Below are positions 1 to 6,971 of a stretch of DNA of 9,213 nt, piece by piece. This DNA is from Gemmatimonadota bacterium (lineage in GTDB: Bacteria; Gemmatimonadota; Gemmatimonadetes; Longimicrobiales; Gaopeijiaceae). The stretch lies in NCBI GenBank assembly GCA_003567615.1, contig PWZC01000206.1:1-9213 (forward strand), given 5' to 3'. The translations under genes were made by a program, and so were the position numbers. The stretch's first letter is position 1; each line of letters starts with the position of its first letter. Under the pieces are notes generated by a model, which did no database searches, had not been told where the DNA came from, and saw only the letters and a program-made list of their open reading frames with translations.

Positions 1-233
1 CCGGAAACAACGTCCCCTGAAGCACCGGTGTCGGACGGGAGTTCAAGGGCCATGGCAAGCTCGAGGGCAGTGCGTCGGGTCGTTGGGTGACCGGGTTGGG
101 CAACCGTGACCCCCCCTCCCCTGACAGCGGAGAAACGGGCTCCGCAGTCCGGGCAGTGGGCCTCAGTCCCCTTCCCCGGGAGTGGGTCGCGTTCGCAGAG
201 CGGACACCGGTAGAGGAGGTCGGTCAGGGCCAT
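1..233 (-). CDS. Unidentified protein with N-terminal zinc ribbon (3' end beyond window)
   Basis: An open frame begins with ATG at 231-233 and stays open for 77 codons to the window edge. The N-terminus is MALTDLLYRCPLCERDPLPG, followed by HCPDCGARF; Cys10, Cys13, Cys27 and Cys30 form a CX2C-X13-CX2C zinc ribbon. After it come a Gly-rich turn (RGGGVTV) and a region that may be helical (TALELAMALEL). I do not recognise the family; the ribbon alone suggests metal binding, not a specific role. It starts 50 bases after the mannose synthase-like gene, same strand, and is probably the next cistron. No clear Shine-Dalgarno precedes the ATG. Reality as a gene is supported by the open frame, the start and the four well-placed Cys residues. 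It is not the frame of the plus-strand shadow at 87-464. Confidence 0.7.
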   Translation of the reverse strand, partial: MALTDLLYRCPLCERDPLPGKGTEAHCPDCGARFSAVRGGGVTVAQPGHPTTRRTALELAMALELPSDTGASGDVVS

Positions 234-283
234 GGGACTCGTGCTGGGGGTAGTCGGGTCTGGATGGGTATCACGGGGGGTGC
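234..283 (-). other. 50-base intergenic gap, the only non-coding gap in the window
   Basis: This is the only junction in the operon without an overlap. I see no Rho-independent terminator (no stem followed by a T run on the minus strand), no convincing promoter and no good ribosome site. It contains a six-base C run (minus strand) just after the upstream stop. Read-through into the zinc-ribbon gene is therefore the simplest reading. Confidence 0.5.
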
Positions 284-1138
284 TCAGAGGCGTCTGGTCA
301 GATCCAGAAGACGAAGTTTCCAGACTTTCCAGACCGCTTCAACGATGATGGACTTGGACATCTTTGATTCGCCCTGGTCCCGTTCGGTGAAGATGATGGG
401 GACCTCCTGGAACTGGAATCCCTTCTTCCAGGCCCGGTACTTGAGCTCGATCTGGAAGCTGTAGCCGTTGGTCTGGATCCGATTCAGGTCGATGGTCTCC
501 AGTACCTCGCGTCGGAAGAGGTTGAAGCCTCCCGTGGCATCGGAAACCGGGAGTCCCGTAATGGTTCGGGCGTACCAACTACCAAAATAGGAGATCAGGA
601 GCCGGCCCATGGGCCAGTTCACCACCGTCACACGGCGCCCCACATAGCGACTCCCGATGACGAAATCCACCTCCCGGGCGGCCTCGATGAAGACGGGAAG
701 CGCCGAGGAAGGGGGGGAGAGGTCGGCATCCATCTCGCAGAGCCGGTCGTAGCCGGCGGCGATGCCCCACCGGAAACCGGCGATGTAGGCCTTGCCGAGC
801 CCCTCCTTTCCGGCCCGATGGAGAACATGGACCCTTCCCGGAAACTCCCTGGCCAGCCCCTCGGCCACTTCGCCGGTCCCATCGGGGGAGCTATCGTCCA
901 CCACCAGGATGTCGATGCCGTTGTCCGTGGCCAGGACGTCGGGGACGATTCGGGGGAGATTCTCCCGCTCATTGAAGGTGGGCATGACCACAAGGGTCTT
1001 CCCCTCCCCCCTGGAGGATACATCGCCCCCGCCATTCCCGGCCGCCCCAGGGGTGTTGTTCACCGGGCGGTTCCGGGGTGGTGCGGAGCTGGTTCGAGGG
1101 GACTGAGCCCCACTCCTGGTGCTGGATTCCTCAGACAT
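284..1138 (-). CDS. Polyprenol-phosphate mannose synthase-like family 2 glycosyltransferase
   Basis: Predicted to form a polyprenyl-phosphate hexose, probably mannose from GDP-mannose, as in dolichol-phosphate mannose synthase and mycobacterial Ppm1. The 284-residue product has no membrane helix, like the soluble bacterial and human DPM1 type. After a low-complexity N-terminus (1-46, Ser/Gly/Pro-rich) come LVVMPTFNERENLP (49-62), ILVVDDSSPDGTGE (77-90), MDADLS (136-141), FVIGSRYV (159-166), SDATGGFNLFRR (199-210), TNGYSFQIELKYRAWKKGF (223-241) and RDQGESKMS (253-261), all strong family signatures. Oddity: the residue after DADLS is usually His, but here it is Pro142 in a seven-base C run. I chose the ATG at 1136-1138. 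It overlaps the previous stop as ATGTCTGA and has a good ribosome site. A longer frame from 1219 adds 27 residues read from inside the upstream gene. Confidence 0.92.
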   Translation of the reverse strand: MSEESSTRSGAQSPRTSSAPPRNRPVNNTPGAAGNGGGDVSSRGEGKTLVVMPTFNERENLPRIVPDVLATDNGIDILVVDDSSPDGTGEVAEGLAREFPGRVHVLHRAGKEGLGKAYIAGFRWGIAAGYDRLCEMDADLSPPSSALPVFIEAAREVDFVIGSRYVGRRVTVVNWPMGRLLISYFGSWYARTITGLPVSDATGGFNLFRREVLETIDLNRIQTNGYSFQIELKYRAWKKGFQFQEVPIIFTERDQGESKMSKSIIVEAVWKVWKLRLLDLTRRL

Positions 1139-2162
1139 CGTTTCCTGTGTGATTCCGGGTCGGGCGCCCTGCGCTTCCGCCTTCCTTCGTCCTGAAGGTC
1201 TCCCAGAGCGCCAGGCCACCGGCGGGCAGGAGTTCTACCGCGGTCATCCAGAGCCGGGCCAGGACGGCCACCCCCACGGCGGCGGCTCCCAGCGAAGGTC
1301 GCAGCAGCGCGATGAGCACCCCCTCGCGGATGCCGATCCCTGCCGGCGCGAAGAGTGCAAGATAGCCCAGGAGGTAGGCTGCGGCGAAGACCGGGATGGC
1401 CATCCGCACCTCCACATCGAGGCCGAGGCCGATGACGAAGAGCCAGAACGAGAGCCCGTAGATGCACCAGATCCCGGTATGGAGCGCGATCCAGCGCGGT
1501 CCGAACCACCCGCCGGGCCGGGGCGCTGTGAGGGGGTCGAGCCCCACTAGGCGGTAGGCGAGGCGGAATGCCTGGTGGATCAGCGCCGGAACCGAGGCGG
1601 CAAGGGCCGCCACGACCAGAAGTCCCAGACCGGTTCGTACCGCCCACCCCGCGTCGGCCACCATGGCCACCATGGCCCCGGATCCCACCACCAGGGCGCC
1701 AGTCAGATGGAAGGCCTGTCCCACAACGCCTGCCCCCGTTCCCAGGGTGGCGGGGATCCCCGCCCGCCGCGACAGGACGACCAGGCCGGCGACCTGCCAG
1801 ACCTTCCCGGGAATGTACCGTCCGAGGTTGGCGGTCATGACGATCCGGAAGGATCCCCAGAGGCCCGGGTCCGCCCCACCCAGCTCCCGGACCATGGCTC
1901 CCCAGAGGCGGGCCGAGGCCATGAATCCCGCCAACAGGAGCAGGACCGAGGCGGTCAGGAGCCCGAGGCGAGGATCCGGTACCGCCGGACGGACGCTCAG
2001 GGCCTCTTCCAGGGTGACGCCTAGCTGGCGTGCGATCACCCAGGTGACCAGGACCGTCAGCGCAATCTGGATCCCCCACTTGAGGGTCGTCCGTCCAGCC
2101 CCACGCCCAGGGCCGGACGCCGCCGGCGGGACGGCCGGACCGGTGCCCCCGGTCGGGGTCAT
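1131..2162 (-). CDS. Flippase-like integral membrane protein, lysylphosphatidylglycerol synthase transmembrane family
   Basis: A 343-residue protein matching the transmembrane part of MprF-type proteins (PF03706-like, also called YbhN/AglD family), without the catalytic aminoacyl-transfer domain. Stand-alone members are thought to help move or handle lipid-linked intermediates; the exact role is unproven. I see about seven or eight hydrophobic segments, roughly residues 28-45, 67-85, 142-170, 176-196, 226-249, 254-273 and 290-318. Family motifs are NLGRYIPGKVWQ (112-123) and APAGIGIREG (272-281). I chose the ATG at 2160-2162, which overlaps the YfhO stop as ATGA and has GGGAG just before it. 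A longer frame from 2270 would overlap YfhO by over 100 bases and adds only low-complexity residues. Lying between a YfhO protein and a polyprenol-phosphate mannose synthase, it is the best candidate here for translocating the lipid-linked sugar; that is inference. Confidence 0.85.
   Translation of the reverse strand: MTPTGGTGPAVPPAASGPGRGAGRTTLKWGIQIALTVLVTWVIARQLGVTLEEALSVRPAVPDPRLGLLTASVLLLLAGFMASARLWGAMVRELGGADPGLWGSFRIVMTANLGRYIPGKVWQVAGLVVLSRRAGIPATLGTGAGVVGQAFHLTGALVVGSGAMVAMVADAGWAVRTGLGLLVVAALAASVPALIHQAFRLAYRLVGLDPLTAPRPGGWFGPRWIALHTGIWCIYGLSFWLFVIGLGLDVEVRMAIPVFAAAYLLGYLALFAPAGIGIREGVLIALLRPSLGAAAVGVAVLARLWMTAVELLPAGGLALWETFRTKEGGSAGRPTRNHTGNDV
1143..1146 (-). promoter_or_regulatory. 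Ribosome binding site of the polyprenol-phosphate mannose synthase-like gene
   Basis: The minus strand reads AGGA within CACAGGAAACG just before the ATG at 1136-1138. It lies inside the last codons of the flippase-like gene. It favours this ATG over the in-frame upstream ATG at 1219, whose use would need a long overlap. Confidence 0.65.
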
Positions 2163-4693
2163 CCGCTCCCGCGCCGCCGGGCCAGATCCACCGCCGCAGC
2201 GGCCAGGACCAGCGCCAACGAAAGGAGGGAGATCCAGAGACCGATCCGGACCAGGGGAGCATCGAACCACATCTCCACCCGGTGAGTCCCACCGGGGACC
2301 GCCATCGCCCTCAGGGTGTGGTCGGCTCGGAGGACGGGTGTCTCCATGCCGTCCACCGTGGCCCGCCAGGCGGGAAACCAGTTCTCGGCCAGGACCACCA
2401 GGGCGGGACCGGTGGCGGAGACCTGGAAGACCAGGCGGTTCGGAGTCCTTTCGATCCAGGATACCTGACCCTGTATGTGACGTCCGCCCAGTGGGATAGG
2501 TGGATCTTCCTCAAGTACTACCTGAACGCTCGGATCGTACCGGTTGAGGTCCAGGACCGTGTCCAGCGTCCGGTCGGAATCCACCACCAGGGCGTCGCCC
2601 ACCACCCGGGCACGCGGGAGGGAGGGCGACGGGTGCACGGAGGTGAAGATCCGGCCGTCGGCGAACTGGAGGGCGCTCAGCGGCTCACTCCCCTCCAGGG
2701 GGCCGAACTGGAAGTCGGGCCAGAGGATGTAGCGTATGTTCAGGATGGCCAGGAGGTTGGGATTGAATCGGGCCAGGTTCTCCGGTAGCCCGCTCCCCTC
2801 CATCCCGATGAGGTCCCGGTAGCGCCCCAGATCGTTGGGGTGGTGCCCCGCGGCCAACTCCAGGCCGTGCATCCCCGGTTCCACATCCTGGCCGGCCCGG
2901 GCGAAGGAGAGGACCCTGAACGGATCCTCCTGGGCCTGCCGCTCCAGGAGGAAGCGGATGTTGGCGTCGGGGGCGGCGAAGCTCCGGTAGTCCATGACCT
3001 CCAGGAAGGGCTCGTTCACCCGCCACTGGTCCGCTGTCACCAGGAGGGCCAGAATGGGGACCAGGAGTGCAGCGGGAAGAAGACGGCGAGACACCGCCGC
3101 CCAGGCTCCCGCCACCAGGACCGCCAGGGCCGTAGCCACTCCGAACCCCCGGACGATATGTGGCTCGGCGTTCCCCAGGGCTTCCAGTTGGCCTGGCGTG
3201 ATTCCCCGATGGATGACCGAGGTCCACAGCGCCGAGAGCGCCCCGGTGGCAGCCAGGAGGAAGCCCAGGATCAGGAGCCCCGCCCCGCTGCCCAGGATCT
3301 TGAGTACGGTGGCGCCCCTTCCTTCTTCCACCATGCGGGCGCCCCGGTCCACTCCCAATGCCGCCAGGGTGGCCACCACGAATCCGGTGAGGAAGATGGC
3401 CATGGAGGGCGCACGGAAGAGGGAGATCCCGGGAACCGCCTCATAGAAGACCCGCCATACCGGGGTATTCTGGCCCAGGGCGAAGAGGAGCGCGGTGAGG
3501 CCGATCCCGGTGAGGCTCCATCTCACCCAGGGAAGCCTGCCTCCGGCGAAGGAGAGCGAAGCCAGGAGGAGCAGAACCAGGCCCAGGTACTCGTGGTTCA
3601 GCTTGAAGGGATTTCGGCCCCAGTACGTGTCGGTGGTCCATTCAGTGGTCCCGGCGCTGTTCCCGATGAACTCGGGGACGGCCAGACTCACCGCCTCCTC
3701 CCAGTGGAGGGACCAGGAAGAGGAGAAGGCGACGCCCCTTGCCGCATCGGCCTCCACGGTGGTGGCGGCACGGCGGGAGTGCTCGGTCACGTAGTCCACG
3801 GCCGGCAGGAGCTGCACCGCCGTGATCCCGGCGCCCAGCACCGAGAAGAGGAGGAAGGCGCCGAAGGAGGAAGCGGCGCCGGCCGGACCCCTCCCCTGGC
3901 CCTCTTCCCTCGCCAACTGCAGGCAGCGAACCGCCATGTAGACGCCCGCCGCCCCGAAGAGGAAGTAGGCCATCTGGAAGTGCGTGGAGAGGATCACCAG
4001 GGCGATGACGCCGGCCATGACTGCCAGGGGAAGCCACCCGCGGCGGGCCAGGAACCACTCCATGGTCCAGAAGAGGAAGGGCGTCATGGCGGTTACGAAG
4101 ATCTTCCCGTCGTGCCCGGGGAAAGCCAGCGTCACCATGTAGGGGGCCAGGAGGAAGCCCAGCCCCCCGATGAGGGCGGCGCCCCGTGAGACCTTCAGGG
4201 TCCGGAGCCACCCGTACATGCCGACCCCGGCCAGGAAGACGTGGATCACCAGCTTCCACCCCAGGGACCTGTACGTCTCCATGAGGTAGAGAAGGGCCAC
4301 GGAGATGGGGTGGAGGGAATCTCCACCGGCCAGCGACTCCAGGAAGGGGGTACCGCCCAGGATGATGGGGTTCCAGAGGGGAAAGCCCGTGGTCTGCAGG
4401 GCGTCGGAGAAGAAGGCCCGGGCCATGTACCCCAGCGCCAGCGTGTCCTGTCCCACCAGCATCTGATCGGAGAAGACGAATTCCCGGAAGAGCCCCAGCG
4501 TCACCGCGGCGAAGACCACCAGGGTCAGCCAGAGGGGGATCCGGTCCAGGGTTCCGGTCAGCTCCGGCACCGTCCCGTCCGGGGTTCCCGACGACCGGCG
4601 AGCCCCCCTCTCCTCACCCGTCCTCCGCTCCGAGCGGTCCCGCCCGGTTCGTCGGCGGGGTGCCCTTCCCTTCCGATCCTTGCCGTCAGCCAT
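2159..4693 (-). CDS. YfhO-family polytopic membrane protein, probable GT-C-type glycosyltransferase
   Basis: An 844-residue membrane protein. YfhO proteins are thought to take sugars from polyprenyl-phosphate carriers and add them to envelope polymers on the outer face; in Firmicutes YfhO decorates lipoteichoic acid. Seen here: a basic, probably disordered N-terminus (1-48, rich in Arg); a first membrane helix (about 53-68); a first outer loop with LVGQDTLALGYM (79-90) and FPLWNPIILGGTPFLES (104-120), typical of the family; many more helices to about residue 553; then a mostly beta, extracytoplasmic region. The C-terminal signature ENWFPAWRATVDG (770-782) and VPGGTHRVEMWF (799-810) is the classic YfhO ending, followed by a last helix (815-836) and a short Arg-rich tail. 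A possible catalytic Asp is Asp83 in the first loop, by analogy only. The start at TGATG has a plausible GGGGA site at 4701-4705. The stop overlaps the next gene as ATGA. Confidence 0.88.
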   Translation of the reverse strand: MADGKDRKGRAPRRRTGRDRSERRTGEERGARRSSGTPDGTVPELTGTLDRIPLWLTLVVFAAVTLGLFREFVFSDQMLVGQDTLALGYMARAFFSDALQTTGFPLWNPIILGGTPFLESLAGGDSLHPISVALLYLMETYRSLGWKLVIHVFLAGVGMYGWLRTLKVSRGAALIGGLGFLLAPYMVTLAFPGHDGKIFVTAMTPFLFWTMEWFLARRGWLPLAVMAGVIALVILSTHFQMAYFLFGAAGVYMAVRCLQLAREEGQGRGPAGAASSFGAFLLFSVLGAGITAVQLLPAVDYVTEHSRRAATTVEADAARGVAFSSSWSLHWEEAVSLAVPEFIGNSAGTTEWTTDTYWGRNPFKLNHEYLGLVLLLLASLSFAGGRLPWVRWSLTGIGLTALLFALGQNTPVWRVFYEAVPGISLFRAPSMAIFLTGFVVATLAALGVDRGARMVEEGRGATVLKILGSGAGLLILGFLLAATGALSALWTSVIHRGITPGQLEALGNAEPHIVRGFGVATALAVLVAGAWAAVSRRLLPAALLVPILALLVTADQWRVNEPFLEVMDYRSFAAPDANIRFLLERQAQEDPFRVLSFARAGQDVEPGMHGLELAAGHHPNDLGRYRDLIGMEGSGLPENLARFNPNLLAILNIRYILWPDFQFGPLEGSEPLSALQFADGRIFTSVHPSPSLPRARVVGDALVVDSDRTLDTVLDLNRYDPSVQVVLEEDPPIPLGGRHIQGQVSWIERTPNRLVFQVSATGPALVVLAENWFPAWRATVDGMETPVLRADHTLRAMAVPGGTHRVEMWFDAPLVRIGLWISLLSLALVLAAAAVDLARRRGSG

Positions 4694-5838
4694 CAGTTCG
4701 TCCCCGAGGCTTCTGTTTTGGGCGATGTCGGTGTCCCTGCACCCACTTTCCGGTAAATCTCTTCATGCCGCCTCACCAGTCGGGCGTTGCTCCAGTGGTC
4801 CACCACACGGGCCCGGGCCCGAAGCCCCACTTCGGTGAGCTCCGGATCCCGGAGGAGGTCCACGATGGCGTGGGCCAGCGACTCGGGATCGGCGGGCTCG
4901 GCCAGTCGACCCACCTCCCGGTCCACGATCTCGGGGAGTCCACCGACGCGGCTCGCCACCACGGGAACGCCGCACGCCATGCATTCCAGCGCCGCCACCG
5001 ATGTGGCCTCCATGAGGGAGGGAAACACCGCTACCTCCCCTGAGCTGAGGAGGCCCGGCATCTGGCCATGGGGTCGACCCCCCAGGAAACGGACCCGGTC
5101 TGCCACGCCCAGCTCCCTGGCCAGGGCCTCCAGGCGCTCCCGCTCCGGCCCGTCGCCCACCAGGATGGCCTGCACCCCGGGCTCGTCCCGCACCGCCAGG
5201 GGGAGGGCGCGAATGAGGTACTCCACCCCGTTCTTGGGGAAGAGTCTTCGAGGCACCAGGATCCGGCGCACCCCGGGCTCCGGCGGCAGCGTTGGAGTCA
5301 CGGGCCTGAACCGGTCCGTATCCACGCCGTTGGTGAGAGGTTCCACTTGGAGTCCCGGGGCAAGCCCTTCCCCAACCCGGGCGATTTCCACGCTGGCGGC
5401 CAGGGTGTGGTCCGATCGTCGGACCAGCCCGGCCAGAATGGGGCGCCAGAGGCGGGAGCGGGCTCGTACCAGGAAGTGGGAAGTGTGGAGCGTGGTCACC
5501 AGCGGACGGCCATGTCGGCGCGCCGCCAGATGGCAGGGTAGGACGGAGGCGAAGGCTTGGGCGTGGACCACGTCGGCCCACCGGGCCCACCGCAGGGTCA
5601 CCGGCAGGGATCCCAGGGAGTGGAGGATCCAGCCCAGTGGCGAGCGCGAGGGAAACCAGGTTCGGCGGACCCGGACACCGTCCACCACCTCGTCGGTGGG
5701 GACGCCCGGGAGGGATCGGGAGGTCACGACCCGCACGTCGTGGCCGACCTCCACCAGACCCCGGGCCAGCTCGGCCACATGGCTCTCGAGTCCGCCCACC
5801 TCGGGAGGGTAGTAGACGCAGTGGAGCAGGATCCTCAT
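4693..5838 (-). CDS. Family 4 (GT-B fold) glycosyltransferase
   Basis: A retaining glycosyltransferase of 381 residues, expected to move a sugar from a nucleotide donor to a glycan or lipid-linked acceptor on the cytoplasmic side. The N-terminal acceptor domain begins YYPPEVGGLESHVAELARGL (10-29), the typical GG-x-E-x-H loop of the family. The C-terminal donor domain has PRRLFPKNGVEYLIRA (196-211), LVGDGPERERLEALARELG (226-244) and the E-x7-E motif EATSVAALE (Glu277, Glu285), followed by CGVPVVASRVGGLPEIV. No membrane segment is evident. Acceptor and donor cannot be inferred; UDP-ManNAc from the neighbouring epimerase is one candidate donor. The ATG at 5836-5838 overlaps the epimerase stop as ATGA, and the stop overlaps the YfhO gene start as TGATG. 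The last 12 or so residues (GTPTSPKTEASGTN) look like a disordered tail. Confidence 0.93.
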   Translation of the reverse strand: MRILLHCVYYPPEVGGLESHVAELARGLVEVGHDVRVVTSRSLPGVPTDEVVDGVRVRRTWFPSRSPLGWILHSLGSLPVTLRWARWADVVHAQAFASVLPCHLAARRHGRPLVTTLHTSHFLVRARSRLWRPILAGLVRRSDHTLAASVEIARVGEGLAPGLQVEPLTNGVDTDRFRPVTPTLPPEPGVRRILVPRRLFPKNGVEYLIRALPLAVRDEPGVQAILVGDGPERERLEALARELGVADRVRFLGGRPHGQMPGLLSSGEVAVFPSLMEATSVAALECMACGVPVVASRVGGLPEIVDREVGRLAEPADPESLAHAIVDLLRDPELTEVGLRARARVVDHWSNARLVRRHEEIYRKVGAGTPTSPKTEASGTN

Positions 5839-6971
5839 GGTCCGGCCCCGAGGAACTCCGCCACGATGCCGGCGATTCGTAGGCCCGCCTTGCCGTCCCC
5901 GTAGGGATTGGCTCGGCGTCGATGCTCCCGTCCGTGGTCGGCGGCGGAGAGTGCCCGGTGCGCGGCACCCAGGATCCGCTCCACCTGGGAGCCCACCAGT
6001 TCGGCGACCCCGGCCTCGACACCCTCGGGCCGCTCCGTCACCTCCCGGAGGACAAGGAGCGGGACGCCGAAGGTAGGAGCCTCCTCCTGGATTCCGCCGG
6101 AGTCGGTCAGGACCAGGGCAGCTCGGGAAAGGGCCAGCGCCAGGTCCTCATAGCCGAGAGGGGGGGTGAGGTGGATTCGTGGATGGCGCCCCAGGCTCCG
6201 GGTCACCGGCTCCCGAACCCGGGGGTTCGGGTGGACCGGAACGAGAAGCCGTAGCTCGGGGGTCTCGTCCACGAGCCGCAACGCCGCCGTCAGGATCCGA
6301 TCCAGCGGCGCTCCCCACGATTCCCGGCGATGGGTGGTGAGGAGGGCAAAGCGATGACCGGCGGAGAGCACTGCGTTCAGGTCGGGGTCCCGGGGTTCGC
6401 CCCCCCTTCGGGTGATGTCCAGGAGGGCGTCCACCACGGGGTTGCCGGTGACATGGATCCAGTCGTCGGGAATGCCTTCCCGCCGCAGGTTTTCCGCCGC
6501 CCCGGTCGTGGGAGCGAAGTGGAGTCGGGCCAGCACACCCGTCATGCGCCGGAACCCCTCCTCCGGAAAGGGGCGGGACAGGTCCCCACTCCGGAGTCCG
6601 GCCTCCACGTGCCCCACCGGAATCCCTTCGAAGAAGCCCGTGAGGGCACCGAAGAAGACGCTGGCGGTGTCGCCCTGTACCAGGACCAGGCGGGGCCTCC
6701 GGCCTCGAACCTCGTCCCGGATTCCCAGGAGGCATCCCTGCGCCACGTCGTAGAGAGTCTGAGCCTCACGCATGATCCCCAGGTTTCCGTCGGGGGTGAG
6801 GCGGAAGCTCCGCAGGACGTCGGTGGCCAGGGTGTCGTGCTGACCGGTGAGGAGGAGGCGAACCGGTACGGTGGGGATTCGAGTGCGGAGGGCGTGGACC
6901 ACCGGAGCCATCTTGATGGCTTCCGGGCGGGTCCCCACCACCACGAGGATCCCACCCTCGGTTCTGCCCAT
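5835..6971 (-). CDS. wecB: UDP-N-acetylglucosamine 2-epimerase (non-hydrolysing), WecB family
   Basis: Interconverts UDP-GlcNAc and UDP-ManNAc in the cytoplasm, supplying ManNAc units for envelope polysaccharide. At 378 residues it has normal family length. Motifs in order: GTRPEAIKMAP (13-23), QGDT (99-102), GHVEAGLRSGD (120-130), PFPEEGFRR (134-142), THRRE (213-217), VHPNP (246-250), TDSGGIQEEAP (289-299), TERPEGVEAG (312-321) and NPYGDGKAGLRI near the end. Residues matching the catalytic positions known in the E. coli enzyme are kept: Asp101, Glu123, Glu137 and His214. Two normally conserved Asn positions differ: PEE-x-N-R is PEEGFR here, and THRREN is THRRES. A relative acting on another UDP-HexNAc, such as a diacetamido sugar, remains possible. 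No wecC-type dehydrogenase is in the window. The start overlaps the preceding stop (TGATG) and has a strong ribosome site. The end overlaps the next gene by 4 bases (ATGA). Confidence 0.93.
   Translation of the reverse strand: MGRTEGGILVVVGTRPEAIKMAPVVHALRTRIPTVPVRLLLTGQHDTLATDVLRSFRLTPDGNLGIMREAQTLYDVAQGCLLGIRDEVRGRRPRLVLVQGDTASVFFGALTGFFEGIPVGHVEAGLRSGDLSRPFPEEGFRRMTGVLARLHFAPTTGAAENLRREGIPDDWIHVTGNPVVDALLDITRRGGEPRDPDLNAVLSAGHRFALLTTHRRESWGAPLDRILTAALRLVDETPELRLLVPVHPNPRVREPVTRSLGRHPRIHLTPPLGYEDLALALSRAALVLTDSGGIQEEAPTFGVPLLVLREVTERPEGVEAGVAELVGSQVERILGAAHRALSAADHGREHRRRANPYGDGKAGLRIAGIVAEFLGAGP

Noticed and set aside
105..120. Possible frameshift in the zinc-ribbon gene at the G run (minus strand)
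   Set aside because: A careful recount gives seven G, and the frame stays open to the window edge; the apparent stop came from counting one base too many.
234..283. Possible terminator between the mannose synthase-like and zinc-ribbon genes
   Set aside because: No stem-loop with a following T run is present on the minus strand.
1139..1152. Minus-strand string TCACACAGGAAAC identical to part of the lacZ leader, suggesting vector sequence
   Set aside because: It encodes the natural C-terminus of the flippase-like protein in frame, and neither flank resembles lacZ beyond this short match.
1060..2292. Minus-strand open frame of 410 codons overlapping the flippase-like gene
   Set aside because: Gly/Pro/Arg-rich out-of-frame reading; the other frame has membrane helices and family motifs and fits the overlap junctions.
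2840..4189. Plus-strand open frame of 449 codons opposite the YfhO gene
   Set aside because: It is an antisense shadow of a GC-rich gene: composition dominated by Gly, Glu, Gln, His and Pro, no recognisable domain, and the opposite strand has clear YfhO motifs.
4787..5812. Plus-strand open frame of 341 codons opposite the GT4 gene
   Set aside because: Ser/Arg/Thr-rich shadow with no domain; the GT4 motifs on the minus strand explain the DNA.
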